Part shown: positions 1-10,904 of the stretch, one piece after another
Layout: every line of letters starts with the position of its first letter
Position numbering within the stretch: the first letter of the stretch is position 1
Source: Lingula anatina
Lineage: Eukaryota > Brachiopoda > Lingulata > Lingulida > Lingulidae
Length of the DNA: 64,000 nt
Direction of reading: 5' to 3'
Assembly: GCF_001039355.2 (NCBI RefSeq)
Contig: NW_019775533.1
Coordinates: 1 to 64,000 of the forward strand
Translations under genes and position numbers: made by a program
Notes under the pieces: model-generated
What the model was told of the DNA's origin: nothing
Database searches by the model: none
The model's input: only the letters and a program-made list of their open reading frames with translations

Positions 1-1473
1 TAACTGGCCAATGCTTAGCGTAACTTCTGGCGGATAGCATCGCATATCAGACTGAGATATAGAAGACGGCTCTCGGCCTCTTAACTTGGCTGGAGTGAAA
101 CACGTCGCCCCCTGTATATCTGGTTTGGACAAAGTTCTGTTTGTCTCAATTTGCAGCATCCATTGCAAGAGGCAGTTACAATGCAATGGGTTATCGCGAA
201 GATCCAAGACACCTTTAAATAGTGCAAAGTCTTCAGTTATCTTGTGTAAACCATTACGAGAGACGTCCAGATAACGGAGACGCTGAAGCGCACTGAATGG
301 GACAAAGCTCATATGTTTTAACCCAACGTTATCCATAACGAGGACAGTCAGATTTAAGAACCCATGAAATGTCTCTGAAGTCAACGAGATGGCATTGGTG
401 TCTCCAAGGTCAAGATGACCTAAATATTTTGGTAGTTGCTGTATTTCCCTAACACTGAACCTTACAGATGGAATGCCTCGCATTGTTAGTTTTCTTAAAG
501 TCGTGCAGCGTGACAAAATTGATAGATCTGTGTTTCTAATTCGCGCGTGACTTACGTCTAAGGTTCTCAATCGAGTTAAAGAGTTCAGAAAGTTCAGAGA
601 CCGAAATCTATTACCTCCAATCAGCAATGTACGTAGTCGCCAGTTTTTCTTGAAGATTTCTGATGGAAGTGAATGCAGTTCGTTTCTACTCAGGTCTAAA
701 TGTGACAGTAATTTTGAGTTGGCAAATATCCCTTTTGGTAGGGCGGTAAGCTTGCTGTCGCTCAAGTCTAAATATTCCAGTTGAACTAAATCTCGGAACA
801 ACTTGTGTGGAATTTGATCTTCCACTCTGTGTTTGGACAAGAAAGTAACGTTATTTGATTTCAGAATTAACTTGCGCATCTCTTTTAAATTATTGAAAGC
901 ATTGTGTGTTACTCTCAGAACAGCGTTATCTCTAATAATAAGTCTTTTTAAAGACATCCCCTGAGAGGAAAATACATGGTCTGGTAATTCAACAGGTTTG
1001 TTATTAGATATTTCCACGCCAGATAGCTTGGATAACTTTCGAAAGCTTTCTCGAGAGAGCTGTAAATTGCTGTGAAGTAGCTTTAGAGTATTTAGCCCTG
1101 GGAAACTGTCTAGGGTATATGCGGAGAAAACAACGTTCTGAAGGATCAGTCTGTTCAAATGTTGCGGCTCGTTGTAATGCTCGTTGAAGTTGGTTACCAG
1201 ACGACATTTCTGCTCACACGTTACGCTAGCGTTCTCCAGACGCGGGAAGTGTCGAAACACAAACGTCAACTCCAATCCTTCCCCCACGTGTCTCTCCACC
1301 GTTAATGAGGACGTAGCTCTCGGGACGAAAGTCAGAATGTCTGTGCTTGTCACTGGTGAGGCACATAAAAGGTTGTCCTTTGAAATAATTCGACAGCCAT
1401 TTCTGCTTTCAGAAACCGCAGGTATAGCACATGCCAGTGCTAAAAGCGCAAAGAAGCTGTTCACGTGCGCCAT
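1..1473 (-). CDS. Leucine-rich-repeat secreted or membrane protein, 5' part, runs off left edge
   Basis: An open frame of 491 codons begins with ATG at 1473-1471 and has no stop before base 1. The product starts with a signal peptide (MAHVNSFFALLALACAIPAVS). A Cys-containing cap region and about a dozen LRRs with the LxxLxLxxNxL pattern follow (for example LEYLDLSDSKLTALPKGIF and LLSHLDLSRNELHSLPSEIF). An LRR C-terminal cap runs from about residue 425 to 480 (core NPLHCNCLLQW, then C..C spacing). The last visible residues (YPPEVTLSIGQL) resemble the start of an Ig-like domain, so an LRR-Ig receptor is likely; a Toll-like receptor is the alternative. The part that would decide this (Ig, transmembrane or TIR) lies outside the window. 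No intron is needed in the visible part. Confidence 0.85.
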   Translation of the reverse strand, partial: MAHVNSFFALLALACAIPAVSESRNGCRIISKDNLLCASPVTSTDILTFVPRATSSLTVERHVGEGLELTFVFRHFPRLENASVTCEQKCRLVTNFNEHYNEPQHLNRLILQNVVFSAYTLDSFPGLNTLKLLHSNLQLSRESFRKLSKLSGVEISNNKPVELPDHVFSSQGMSLKRLIIRDNAVLRVTHNAFNNLKEMRKLILKSNNVTFLSKHRVEDQIPHKLFRDLVQLEYLDLSDSKLTALPKGIFANSKLLSHLDLSRNELHSLPSEIFKKNWRLRTLLIGGNRFRSLNFLNSLTRLRTLDVSHARIRNTDLSILSRCTTLRKLTMRGIPSVRFSVREIQQLPKYLGHLDLGDTNAISLTSETFHGFLNLTVLVMDNVGLKHMSFVPFSALQRLRYLDVSRNGLHKITEDFALFKGVLDLRDNPLHCNCLLQWMLQIETNRTLSKPDIQGATCFTPAKLRGREPSSISQSDMRCYPPEVTLSIGQL

Positions 1474-3627
1474 GTCTGGCACTGTAAAAGATGGACGTGG
1501 GTAGTGAGAACGTGCTTGATGCAGATGATACCCATGACCTTGTGAGCGTTATCTTATGAGCATTACTCCACAGTGTGAACATTGTCTGGTGCATTGATGA
1601 TTACACGATTGTCTGTCGAGACGTTAATAATTAACCGACCAAAAGTGATCTGTATCAGCGAGTATGCCTAGGCTGTATACTTAGCACGGCGTGTTTCTTG
1701 GTGAAATGCAAGTACTTTCTTTCGGCTTGTACGTGTCAAGTAACACACTGCCACCCTCTCGCTCGAGTTGTTTGGGTATATATCGATCGTGTGACAGATA
1801 AACATTAAATTATATAGAGTTTATGAATGCCTTTATCTGTGATGAAGTTAAAATGCCTATATAAAGAACAAACAATTTTTTACTGATTATCTATTTATTC
1901 ATTTTTATTATTACAAACTGATTTTGAAATATAATCCCCCCATCATATATGAATTTTTTCTGCAACGTCAAGGAGTAAGTCGACTTGATGTTTCTTATTC
2001 CGCAAGTTGTAACAATGACAGTGAAAAATAAAACTGGATTTTTTTTTTGAAAATTGAAGCGTGTTAGCAGCTTTACAAATGGGGTTCAACATAACATTCG
2101 ACAATTTAATTGCTGAATTCGATTTAACGCAAATAAAATATAGAGTAACATGCTTAACTAAACTGCATTATTTATGTTACAGTATAATGAATGAGATATT
2201 AGTACATGTTAATTGGAGTGCTTATTGAAATTAATGTAAGCTATGTTTTATTGCAGTTAAAATATGACGACTTAGCCTAGACGTAACTATTATTTTTAAA
2301 GTAGCTCGAAAAAGTAGAATTTGTACAAAAGGGTGTGGCAAAGTTGAACATGTGCATTATATTTCAATTTTTTTCTGGGATGTGGATATGACAATGACCA
2401 TTCCTTTGTTAAAGAAAGGAGGCTTGCCATCTTCGTGGTTACCATTATATAAAGATATCGTTATTGGGGGGGGGGGGTTGAATGGCACTGGCGTCAAACT
2501 CATGCGCGTAACACTCTTATCTACATGTTTAAACGTTAACACCAAGCAAAACACAGTAATCATAATTAACAAGCATGGCGCATTTACAATATAGTTCAAT
2601 AATTTCACACGCAACTTTATAGGTGCTCCGTTAAATGATCGCCTTTGGGACATTTTTAGAATCACGCACTAATTTGCCTTACTTATTTTTTTTTCAATGG
2701 CTCGTAAGCAGACAGGCCTTTTGAACGAATTTGAACGAAAACTTTCAACGGCCTAGTAGTGCACAATAGAGAGCATTTGCATAATTTTCTAAATATTTGA
2801 TTAATTAATCATTTATTAATCATTAAGCATTAATGCTTCTGGGCCCTAACACCGTGTGATTTTTCTCGTATGCTGTACCTCTAATAGGTAAGGTGCTTAG
2901 TTATCAACAAGGCTATGTGGCCTAATACCCAAAATTTAAGTAAAAGTATCGGCGTCACCATGCTAAACACATGTAAACCACATGACATAAATATCAGTAG
3001 ATGCCGGGAAAATCACTACACTGTGCATCCTAATAAACTGGTGTACAGGCTACGAGACAGGAAGTGAAGAGACAAGGCAAAACATCTCTGTAAGGAAAGT
3101 ACAGCGATCCATATGCCGTGGACTCAATCCTATCAGTACAAAAATCTTGTAAAATGCTCAAACAGTTTTATCAAATACCACACAGGAGATGGATTAGTGA
3201 AATCTTCATGGCTGGAATTGAAGTACTCTTCCAAAATATGTACACCTCACCTCAAACATGGGCAAAATTACGAATGTCTAAGCTTCAAAAGATATAAATA
3301 ATTTTTGAATAAAACACCGACCTCAATATTATGGGATATTATGTTAGGCAAAATGTGCTGATAAAGTACCACGTCACACCTAAGGCACTACTTCAACCCG
3401 ATTATGAGTACTAACACAAGATCATTATTTACACACATTGTACTAGTATGGTAAACGACGGTCGAACTTTTCTTCTGTGTGATCTTTTCACTTTGAAGAT
3501 GTATATGGATGTTTTTGAAAAATCAACTTTAATGGACTGAAACTTGAGGATATCACCGCTTTGAAAAAGTTCTTAGCAATGATTTCCCCCAATATCCGAT
3601 TGTCCCATCATTTACTAATAACTAAAA
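1474..3627. other. Intergenic stretch, no gene seen
   Basis: About 2.1 kb between two minus-strand genes. The part next to 1474 should contain the promoter and 5' UTR of the LRR gene. The rest is AT-rich with a short poly-G run at 2467-2476. The open frames here are short, overlap on both strands and show no domain, so none is called. Confidence 0.6.
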
Positions 3628-6600
3628 TTAATGTCTTCTCCGTAAACAAAACAGAAACACTCCAGTTGCTAACGCTCCGCCCAGCAGAGCCATTGGCAAA
3701 AGGTAAAGGAAATAGCAAGGTCTTCTATAAGATGGTCGTATCAGGGTTATGGACCTACTATTGGGCAGTTTATCGTAGAGCTTTGGTAGTGCTTCTTTAA
3801 GTCCAAATGCGACAGTAAGAGGTAGTCCCGATGTCATACCCTCAAAAACTTTGTGGGCATAAGGTGATACAATGGTTTCTACAGGTGGAATGTTAGTACC
3901 ACCATAGACCATTGCAAGCGCGCACACCTGGTGAGTAGTGTCAGTAACGACTGCATCAACTTCGCGTAAGATCTCCTCCCACCAGATAACCGAGCCGCTA
4001 TCTCCGGGAACCGAAAATTCTTCACCCGGTGTCAGTCCACTGATGAGAATAACATTTTTCACGTTGCCAAATAATGTATACTTGAAACAGTAATCCATCC
4101 CAACAATTATACCCTGCTTCAACCCATCCCGATCCGACGCCCCACATTTCTCAACTACGAATCCAGTCAAATCGTCTAGGCGTCCGCTGTAAATGTATGG
4201 TCGAAAGTCGCACCCTCGGCCATGGGTATAGTCATAGCACCAGACACAATTGTCCTTCGCGTTACTGTTAATTTCCACCGCTGCAATGTCAATGAGATCA
4301 ACTGCTTCATCTCCCTGATCAACGCTACTACCCGTAAAACTTATCTTTTCCTTGCAAGTTCCAAGATCTAAGAGATGTTCATCGGGGCACACAACTTTTA
4401 CGACTACATTTCTAAGAACAACATGTGCACCTGTTAATCCGTACACCTTATCGTCCACACTGTCATAGGCAAAAGCTCCAAGAGAACCATATTGTTCGGG
4501 GGTATTTTGACATAACTGACTACCTGGTCTGATATTAAAAGGAGTTAATTCAAACTGTGCAGACTGTTGAACTATGCGAAAGCCATCTTTGCCAAAGTGC
4601 TTGGTTAGGGTATTTTCCAGTCCTTGGAATTCCAGCTTCTGCTGCTCATGTGTCTTCATACCTTCATCCGATACATGAACGTGGAATACCCCAAAGAGAA
4701 ACCCAAAGGCCTTTACATAGCTCAAACTGGAAAAGAGGTTAGAACTACAGTTACTATACATTGGCTGATCTATGTAATGTAATTTCTGTACAAGACTGGT
4801 AGACCATAAAGGTCCAAAGTAATAAATTATTATTATTATTATTATTATTATACATTAAAAATATTTAGACAGAATAATTGGCACCTTATTCTTGGAATAA
4901 TATTTAACCTATTAAATTAAATGGGCAACAAATGGTTCTTATAATTTTCAATACAGGCTTTCTTTATTTCTGTAGTCCGATGTGTCTTTATGTTATTTTA
5001 TTTCATTATTCCAATGTTTCTGGTTATTAGGAGTGTTTTCAAACAAACCTTAATAGTTCTTTCTCAACTGAAGATTCCAAGGGTTTTCGATGACCCTTGC
5101 TCTGTCCATCTCTTCCCGTTATTGACCGCAATAGACCATTGACTTCGAGTTCGATAAACAGTAATTCAGTGTTGAGGCTTTCTGCAGCCGAAATCTTTTC
5201 TTTCAGTGCAAAAACTTTACATACTTCAACAGCAATAGCGTGTGCGTTTTCCTTTATTGATTCAGTAAGTTGCTCACTAAAATCGTCAACAGAGATGCTC
5301 CTTTCGCCGTAAATCAAAGAAATAATTTTCTGAAAGAATCCATTTGTAGTGTTTTCAGTTGTCGGAACAATACCAGAAAAGAAATGGTATGGTACTTTCG
5401 ACTCAAATGCCTTCATGATTTTTTCATTCAAAACGGCCATATTAGTTTGGCCATAACGTTGCGCAAAGTTAGATACAAGTCTCATCGATATTTTGCGAAG
5501 AATGAAAAAAATTGCCGACGTCCTGTTTTTGAATGGTTCCGCTGATTTATTATTTTGATTGTCTTCGGCGTCTTCAATAGCCCATTGTTGAACAAACTGT
5601 TTTATTTCATCAGCGTAGCAAAAGATGTCCCGGGCAACATTTTCTTCCATGCAAAGGGGTTCTTCCCTCATTCTGCTCTCTTGACTCTGGATCTGAGGAG
5701 CCATGGCGTTGATTTCGCTGCTGAGCTTCATACGTGGCTTTTGCAAACAGCATTGGTTCAGTACGTCGACAATGAACTGATGTAATATAGAAGTAAATTC
5801 AGGCTTGACTGTGTGGCTCAGCATAAACTCTTTCCACTTTTGAAAATCTCCACCAAATCTCTCTTGGAATTCTGGTACGCTGTCCCAAAGCTCTTCCGCG
5901 AATCCTGTCGTTGACAGGGGTTTAATAAATAAAACTTTTTGCTTCTTCACGAAAGCACTTTGCAGCTGATCGGCGACTTCCTAGAATGCAATGACATCAT
6001 GAAAATAATAAAGCAAAAATGCTCCTATCTGATAAAAACAAATTCCAGCTTCATGTGTCGTTATATAAATTTATATTAATACATAATGGTGAATGTTTAA
6101 TAATGGCTCAACACGGCTCTATAATATGTTTTACCAAAGACCAATGTATTGACCTCTAAAACCCTGTTATACCCTGGAAAACCATATAAGAAAGCCAGCT
6201 AATGCAGAAAAAACAATAATTTAGTAAAAAAATTAAGTATCAGAAGAAATTAAACCACCTGAATTGTCACATTGCCCTTAGCATTCGTATAAAATAGGAA
6301 AGTTATTCTATTCGATAACTGAAATTGCGGACTTTCTTATTTTTGCAATTATGCCGAGGTCTGAGATGACATTAACCCCACAATGCACAATATTCTAATA
6401 GGCAATCGAAACAAATATATTTTTTCTTTATTTAATGCTCCATGTGCATTTTTTTGTTATTTCAAGAAAAAACTGATGGTTACTCAACATCCGACGAAAG
6501 ATTTGTCCAAACAACGACCTTTACCTTTAACTTTATCCGAAAAAGAAATTGAGTTATAAACAATTACTTTAAATAAGTTTCAGATCTCAATGGCAGTATG

Positions 6601-7020
6601 TGCCTATTTCAACTTGATAACACATTTATGAAACTTGACTGCACTTACCTGAATATCATTTTTGCCAGGTAAAAAGAAAACCCATAGAGTGTTTTGATCA
6701 GCCGAATAATGCTTTGGTGCTCTGTCATCTATTCTTTCTGTTTGGAACTGCAACTTCAGACTACTGAGATGGTGGTTTAACCCACAGAAGATAATCCTCG
6801 TGGCTTTTGGGTTACGTTCAAATGGGCTCTCGCTCGTGTTTATATCGATCTCCAGTGATTTTTCAACCCTTTCTACATTTTCTTTGACTTCCTGATATCT
6901 TTTCTGTAGTCTGCTTAGTCGCTTATCGTAATAGTTCAGCAAAGCAATGTTCTTTGGCGAATTTGTGTGATTAAAACTTGTAGTGAGATAACTCAGGTGC
7001 GATCTCCTGTGTTCTGCCAT
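3628..7020 (-). CDS. Trypsin-fold protein with helical N-terminal half and C-terminal membrane anchor, 3 exons
   Basis: Join of exons 7020-6649, 5980-5049 and 4726-3628. Donors are CAG/GTAAGT and AAG/GTTTGT; acceptors are TTCTAG and TTTTCCAG. Lengths 372, 932 and 1099 nt give an unbroken 800-residue protein, and the codon split at the second junction is restored. Residues 1-435 are hydrophilic and helix-rich, with a coiled-coil-like segment in exon 1 (RLQKRYQEVKENVERVEKSL), and match no family I recognise. Exon 3 holds a trypsin-like fold: LTGAHVV around His536, LIDIAAVEI around Asp581 and PGDSGS around Ser678, in the right order and spacing for a catalytic triad. The last 33 residues hold one hydrophobic helix followed by CLRRRH, a tail-anchor arrangement. 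There is no signal peptide, so the protease domain would face the cytosol. Activity is inferred from motifs only. Confidence 0.7.
4825..4851. repeat. (ATT)n microsatellite in intron of the trypsin-fold gene
   Basis: About nine ATT units between exons 2 and 3. Confidence 0.85.
6379..7020 (-). repeat. Segmental duplication, copy A (exon 1 plus intron flank of the trypsin-fold gene)
   Basis: This stretch aligns along its whole length with 10255-10904. It includes the coding first exon (6649-7020) and about 270 bp of the following intron. By eye the intron part differs at about 4 positions, while the exon part differs at several tens of positions. Confidence 0.85.
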
Positions 7021-7182
7021 CTTAGTATAAAACCAAAATGTAGAAAATAATTATAAAAACATACACATTGGGAGCTAGTATTGATACAATCGTATATCTA
7101 TATTTCATAAATATTTAAAGAAAGGAAAGTTTGGCGTAGTCAAACGATATTTTATGGCGACAACAATCTCCAGAGCTTATTT

Positions 7183-7211
7183 ACGCACATGCGCATTCTG
7201 CACATGCGCAA
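7183..7211. promoter_or_regulatory. Tandem NRF1-like sites upstream of the trypsin-fold gene
   Basis: GCACATGCGCA occurs at 7185-7195 and again at 7200-7210, exactly 15 bp apart. It lies about 170-190 bp upstream of the minus-strand start codon at 7020. The word matches the NRF1 palindrome (YGCGCAYGCGCR) closely but not fully in its first half. The position fits a core promoter; function is inferred. Confidence 0.4.
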
Positions 7212-8173
7212 TTCTACCTAGAGGGGTGGTCCCAATTGAGGCACATGTTGCTACTTATACCAGGGGACGTCACTGCCTGACCCATTTTGCGCTCATTCTG
7301 TTGTCGCGCACGATACGTTGAAGCTACAAGTTATCTCCGACTTTCAACTTAAACCTTCAGTTCAAAAAATTTCATCGGCTTTTCCTTCGATGAGACCTTT
7401 CCAGCAGTTCATCGATATTTCGAACCGTTACAACACGTTTACAGCATATTATATCAGCGAAAGATTATGTACAAGTTCAAGCAGGGAGTAGCTGTACATG
7501 TACACTGTACGTAGTACATCTGCCGACTATTAGGCTACATGAAGGCGGTAAGTTATTTTCTCTACTGATTTATCAGATGCCGTTGACATAATCCATTTGT
7601 TCGTGACTTTCTGGTTTGCTCTAATAATGGTCACGGCGACTGCACTATAAGGCTCCTTGCGTATCACCTATTCAATTTTTTAGTTATCACTGAAGTTACC
7701 GTTTATACCTACTATTTATTAATTATCTTTGAGTTGCACATTTACGACTCCGTTTATAAGTCTTCTGATCACGATTGTCTTATCAACCCCAACCCTTCAC
7801 ACATCTTGAATTTTGGGGTTCACTTATGCTTAGGGCACTACAACTGATAAGTACACATAGTTATTAGCTTTTTCCTTCTACTAAACAAGATCATGTTACA
7901 TGGATATTGCAAGAATAGTACAGTCACGGAAGATTTAGTGAAACAAAAATACTTATTGAAGCATATCGCTTTTAGATTTTTTTAATATTCTATAAGCCCT
8001 ATTCATTTTCTGGGGTTTCTCTTTCAGCTTTCAGTGGATATTGTAAAACTTTCCCACCCTAGTTAAGCCACCCTGTGTTCCTGCCCCAATTTCATTTCAC
8101 AAATCTCCAAGAAGAGTTTCCTGTTCTCTGATTTTAATTAAAATTACACCCAAGCTTAACGTTCCTTCTGTGG

Positions 8174-8213
8174 CCTATTAAACGAGTCTGGCCCCTATTA
8201 AACGAGTCTGGCC
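8174..8213. repeat. Perfect 20-bp tandem duplication
   Basis: A 20-bp unit beginning CCTATTAAACG occurs twice head to tail at 8174-8193 and 8194-8213 with no mismatch. There is no gene nearby. Confidence 0.9.
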
Positions 8214-8311
8214 CCTTTATTATTACTATGTACATGTATTTAGACTTAAGTATATTATAATTAGAAGTGTAGAGAGCCTATAAATGTACACTCATTTCAT
8301 GTGCTCAATAA

Positions 8312-8347
<36 letters not shown>

Positions 8348-8348
8348 T
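8312..8348. repeat. (ATT)n microsatellite
   Basis: Twelve or so ATT units directly follow the words GTGCTCAATAAATT. That looks like the poly(A)-signal-plus-simple-tail end of a retroposed element, but no element body is recognisable upstream. Confidence 0.85.
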
Positions 8349-9691
8349 ATTAAACAGTTCACAGAGGCTTACGATCCCTGGCCTTACTGCCAAGGGTAAT
8401 TATGCCCTCACCCAAGCAGTATCATCCTGGCCACCTGTTATGATAGTGATAAAGGCTGACAGCTGCCTAGTAGTAGTTCTCATAAGTTAAGTTCGAGCTA
8501 TAATGATGAACATATACGTTGGATTTACGAGTTACTGGCTAAGTGTAGACATTTAATATTACTTTAATCATTCACCCACAACAAGAAAAACAAAACCTTT
8601 GGGTCTCAAAATGCAAACTAGCTCAGACACGCTTTTGAACTCATAACGGTTTTAAGATCAGAGGTTGATAAAGAAGGACACAGTTTATAATAAAGGGCAA
8701 TTTAATAATTATTTTGGGTATCGATAATCTTACAGCCAAGCATGACATCTTGCCGTATATCTTAGTATTAATAATCTTCCAAAAACAATGTAAATGGCCT
8801 CATCCTGGAAATTCAGTATCCTTTGTCGTATATCAGGACCCATGATTCAAACTTTCATATAATGTTTACCCCATTGTAAAAACACAACAACCACTTTAAT
8901 TTGCTAAGATAGGGATTTATTTTAGCTTCACATACATACATTGAATACCCAATCAACTAAACTAAATCAAGTACACCTGTGTTAGTAAAACAAAGGACTT
9001 CCTAACCCTGGGGCGAACAATACCCAGGAAATCACACCTCTAGATATCTGATCGTGGGCACCTGGGCCCTTGCAAGTGATAGCCCTTAACTGACTGCAGC
9101 TGAGTTATTGTTCTGTGTTTACTTCATTGCAAACAAAATGTTCATATAAACTGCAGTCTTAGAACACAGACAAGAGTCTTACATAATCCCATACGTACAC
9201 CCTGACAACCGTGCTAGCGCCTAAAGAGGGCAATTCATACACAAAGCTTCCTCAATCACCGATGGCCGGTTTCTAGTTATAAAGTAGTGTAGCTAAAGTT
9301 GTATTGTTTTATATTAGCTCCTAAGCTCTTAACAAAGACAAATCCAGTCAGAAATTGTGCATGAATATGGAAAAAATTCAATGGGAACACAAATAAGGAG
9401 TAAATGAGGACTTTAATATTGGATATTTCAAGTAGAAGGTGGAGAGGTCACAGAGGAGGATGATTTCACTTCAAATTCAGTGGAGGGTCTCAGATGGACA
9501 CTGGAGCAAGTGACTATAGGTAAACTCAGATAGAATATATGATAGTTCAGGAATATTCAAACAATATAGAAACAAATCTAGAAGACTCTTGAACATATTT
9601 TAACTGCTATTAATTATTTTCAAAGACCAAAACTGCCTATTATCTAAATCATGGAAGGGAAAAACAAGAAAGACAAAAACTATTATGCNCA

Positions 9692-9843
9692 TTTGTACGA
9701 CAAGCACGGCGTCCTCTAAGGAGAAGGCGATCCTGTCTTCTTGGTGTGATACGCGGACACCCTGATCGAGGTATTGGAGTAGGTGCCCCTGTTGCAGCAT
9801 TTCTTTGGAGGACTTTACAAACGGTTCTTGATAAATATTGAAT
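9692..9843 (-). pseudogene. Decayed Tc1/mariner-type transposase fragment (helix-turn-helix part)
   Basis: Read on the minus strand, one frame gives SRTVCKVLQRNAATGAPTP, then IPRSGCPRITPRRQDRLLL. This matches the second helix-turn-helix and linker of Tc1-like transposases (…SGRPRxTTxxxDR…). A stop precedes it in frame, and no catalytic DDE domain follows, so it is a relic. One ambiguous base (n) lies just past its end at 9689. Flanking sequence in the other frames shows no further transposase. Confidence 0.5.
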
Positions 9844-10254
9844 TACCTGGCAATGGCTGTCCGTTTCTGGACATTTTCTCTGAGAGCAAGAGTCCCATAG
9901 TAAGCTGCTTTGCTTAGCTGTCGAACCATATCTTCAATAAGGTACCTGTGAAGTTTCAGAGCGATCCCTTTGTTGCTTCTCTAAACGCACTCCAAAGATT
10001 GACCAAACCCATGCGTTTTTATACAAGGGCAGAAATTGCCGAAAAGACCACCCCTCACATTTCTGACCACAGAAAATGCAACTGCATGCATCAATTGTTT
10101 CGAAAGTTGTGTGGTAATTAGGTAACACACCTGCCTACTCAGGGAGTGACACCTCAGATTTGGATGTAAAGTAGTTAGAGAGAAAATAAATATTTTGTAG
10201 AAAATTTACTCGCCAAAAAATAATATTCCATATTAAGTGGTAACCCTGTAACTC

Positions 10255-10904
10255 CACAATGCACAATATTCTAATAGGCAATCGAAACAAATATATTTTT
10301 TCTTTATTTAATGCTCCATGTGCTTTTTTTGTTATTTCAAGAAAAAACTGATGGTTACTCAACATCCGACGAAAGATTTGTCCAAACAATGACCTTTACC
10401 TTTAACTTTATCCGAAAAAGAAATTGAGTTATAAACAATTACTTTAAATAAGTTTCAGATCTCAATGGCAGTTTGTGCCTATTTCAACTTGATAACACAT
10501 TTATGAAATTTGACTGCACTTACCTGAATATCATTTTTGCCAGGTAAAAAGAAAACCCACAGAGTGTTTTGATCAGCCAAATGATGCTTTGGTGCTCTGT
10601 CATCTATTCTTTCTGTATTGAACTGAGACTTGAGACTACTGAGATGGTGGTCTAACCCACAGAAGATAACTCTCGTGGCTTTTGGGTTACATTCAAACGG
10701 GTTTTCGTTTGTGCTTAAATCAACCTGCAGTGATCCTTCAACCCTCTTTATATTTTCTTTGACTTCCTGATATCTTTTCTGCAGTCCGGTTATTCGCTTT
10801 TCGTAATAGTTCAGCAAAGCAATGTGCTTTGGCGAACTTGCGTGATTAAAACTTGTAGTGAGATAGCTCATGTGCGAGCTCCTGTGTTCTGCCTGTTTTG
10901 CCAT
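10255..10904 (-). repeat. Segmental duplication, copy B
   Basis: Partner of 6379-7020, in the same orientation and about 3.9 kb away. Similarity begins abruptly at the word CAATGCACAATATTC and ends just upstream of the start codon. Confidence 0.85.
10524..10904 (-). CDS. Diverged copy of exon 1 of the trypsin-fold gene (alternative first exon or partial gene)
   Basis: An ATG at 10904 opens 127 codons ending at a CAG/GTAAGT donor at 10524/10523 in phase 0, the same phase as exon 1 at 7020-6649. The protein is clearly related to that exon (shared ALLNYY, RLQKRYQEVKEN-like, NPKATR.IFCGL.HHLSSLK, LWVFFLPGKNDIQ) with several tens of changes and three extra residues near the start (MAKQAEH). No second copy of exons 2 and 3 lies between here and 7020. 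It could therefore splice to exon 2 at 5980 as an alternative first exon, or be an orphaned duplicate. It has no stop or frameshift. Confidence 0.65.

Larger units (their letters stand above)
7211..9680. other. Intergenic stretch, no gene seen
   Basis: Apart from the 20-bp duplication and the ATT microsatellite, the sequence is AT-rich. No open frame has recognisable domains or splice-consistent neighbours. Confidence 0.5.

Noticed and set aside
9934-10128. 64-residue minus-strand frame with several cysteines, upstream of the Tc1 relic
   Set aside because: Its cysteine spacing fits no zinc-finger I know, and it does not join in frame with the Tc1-like fragment.
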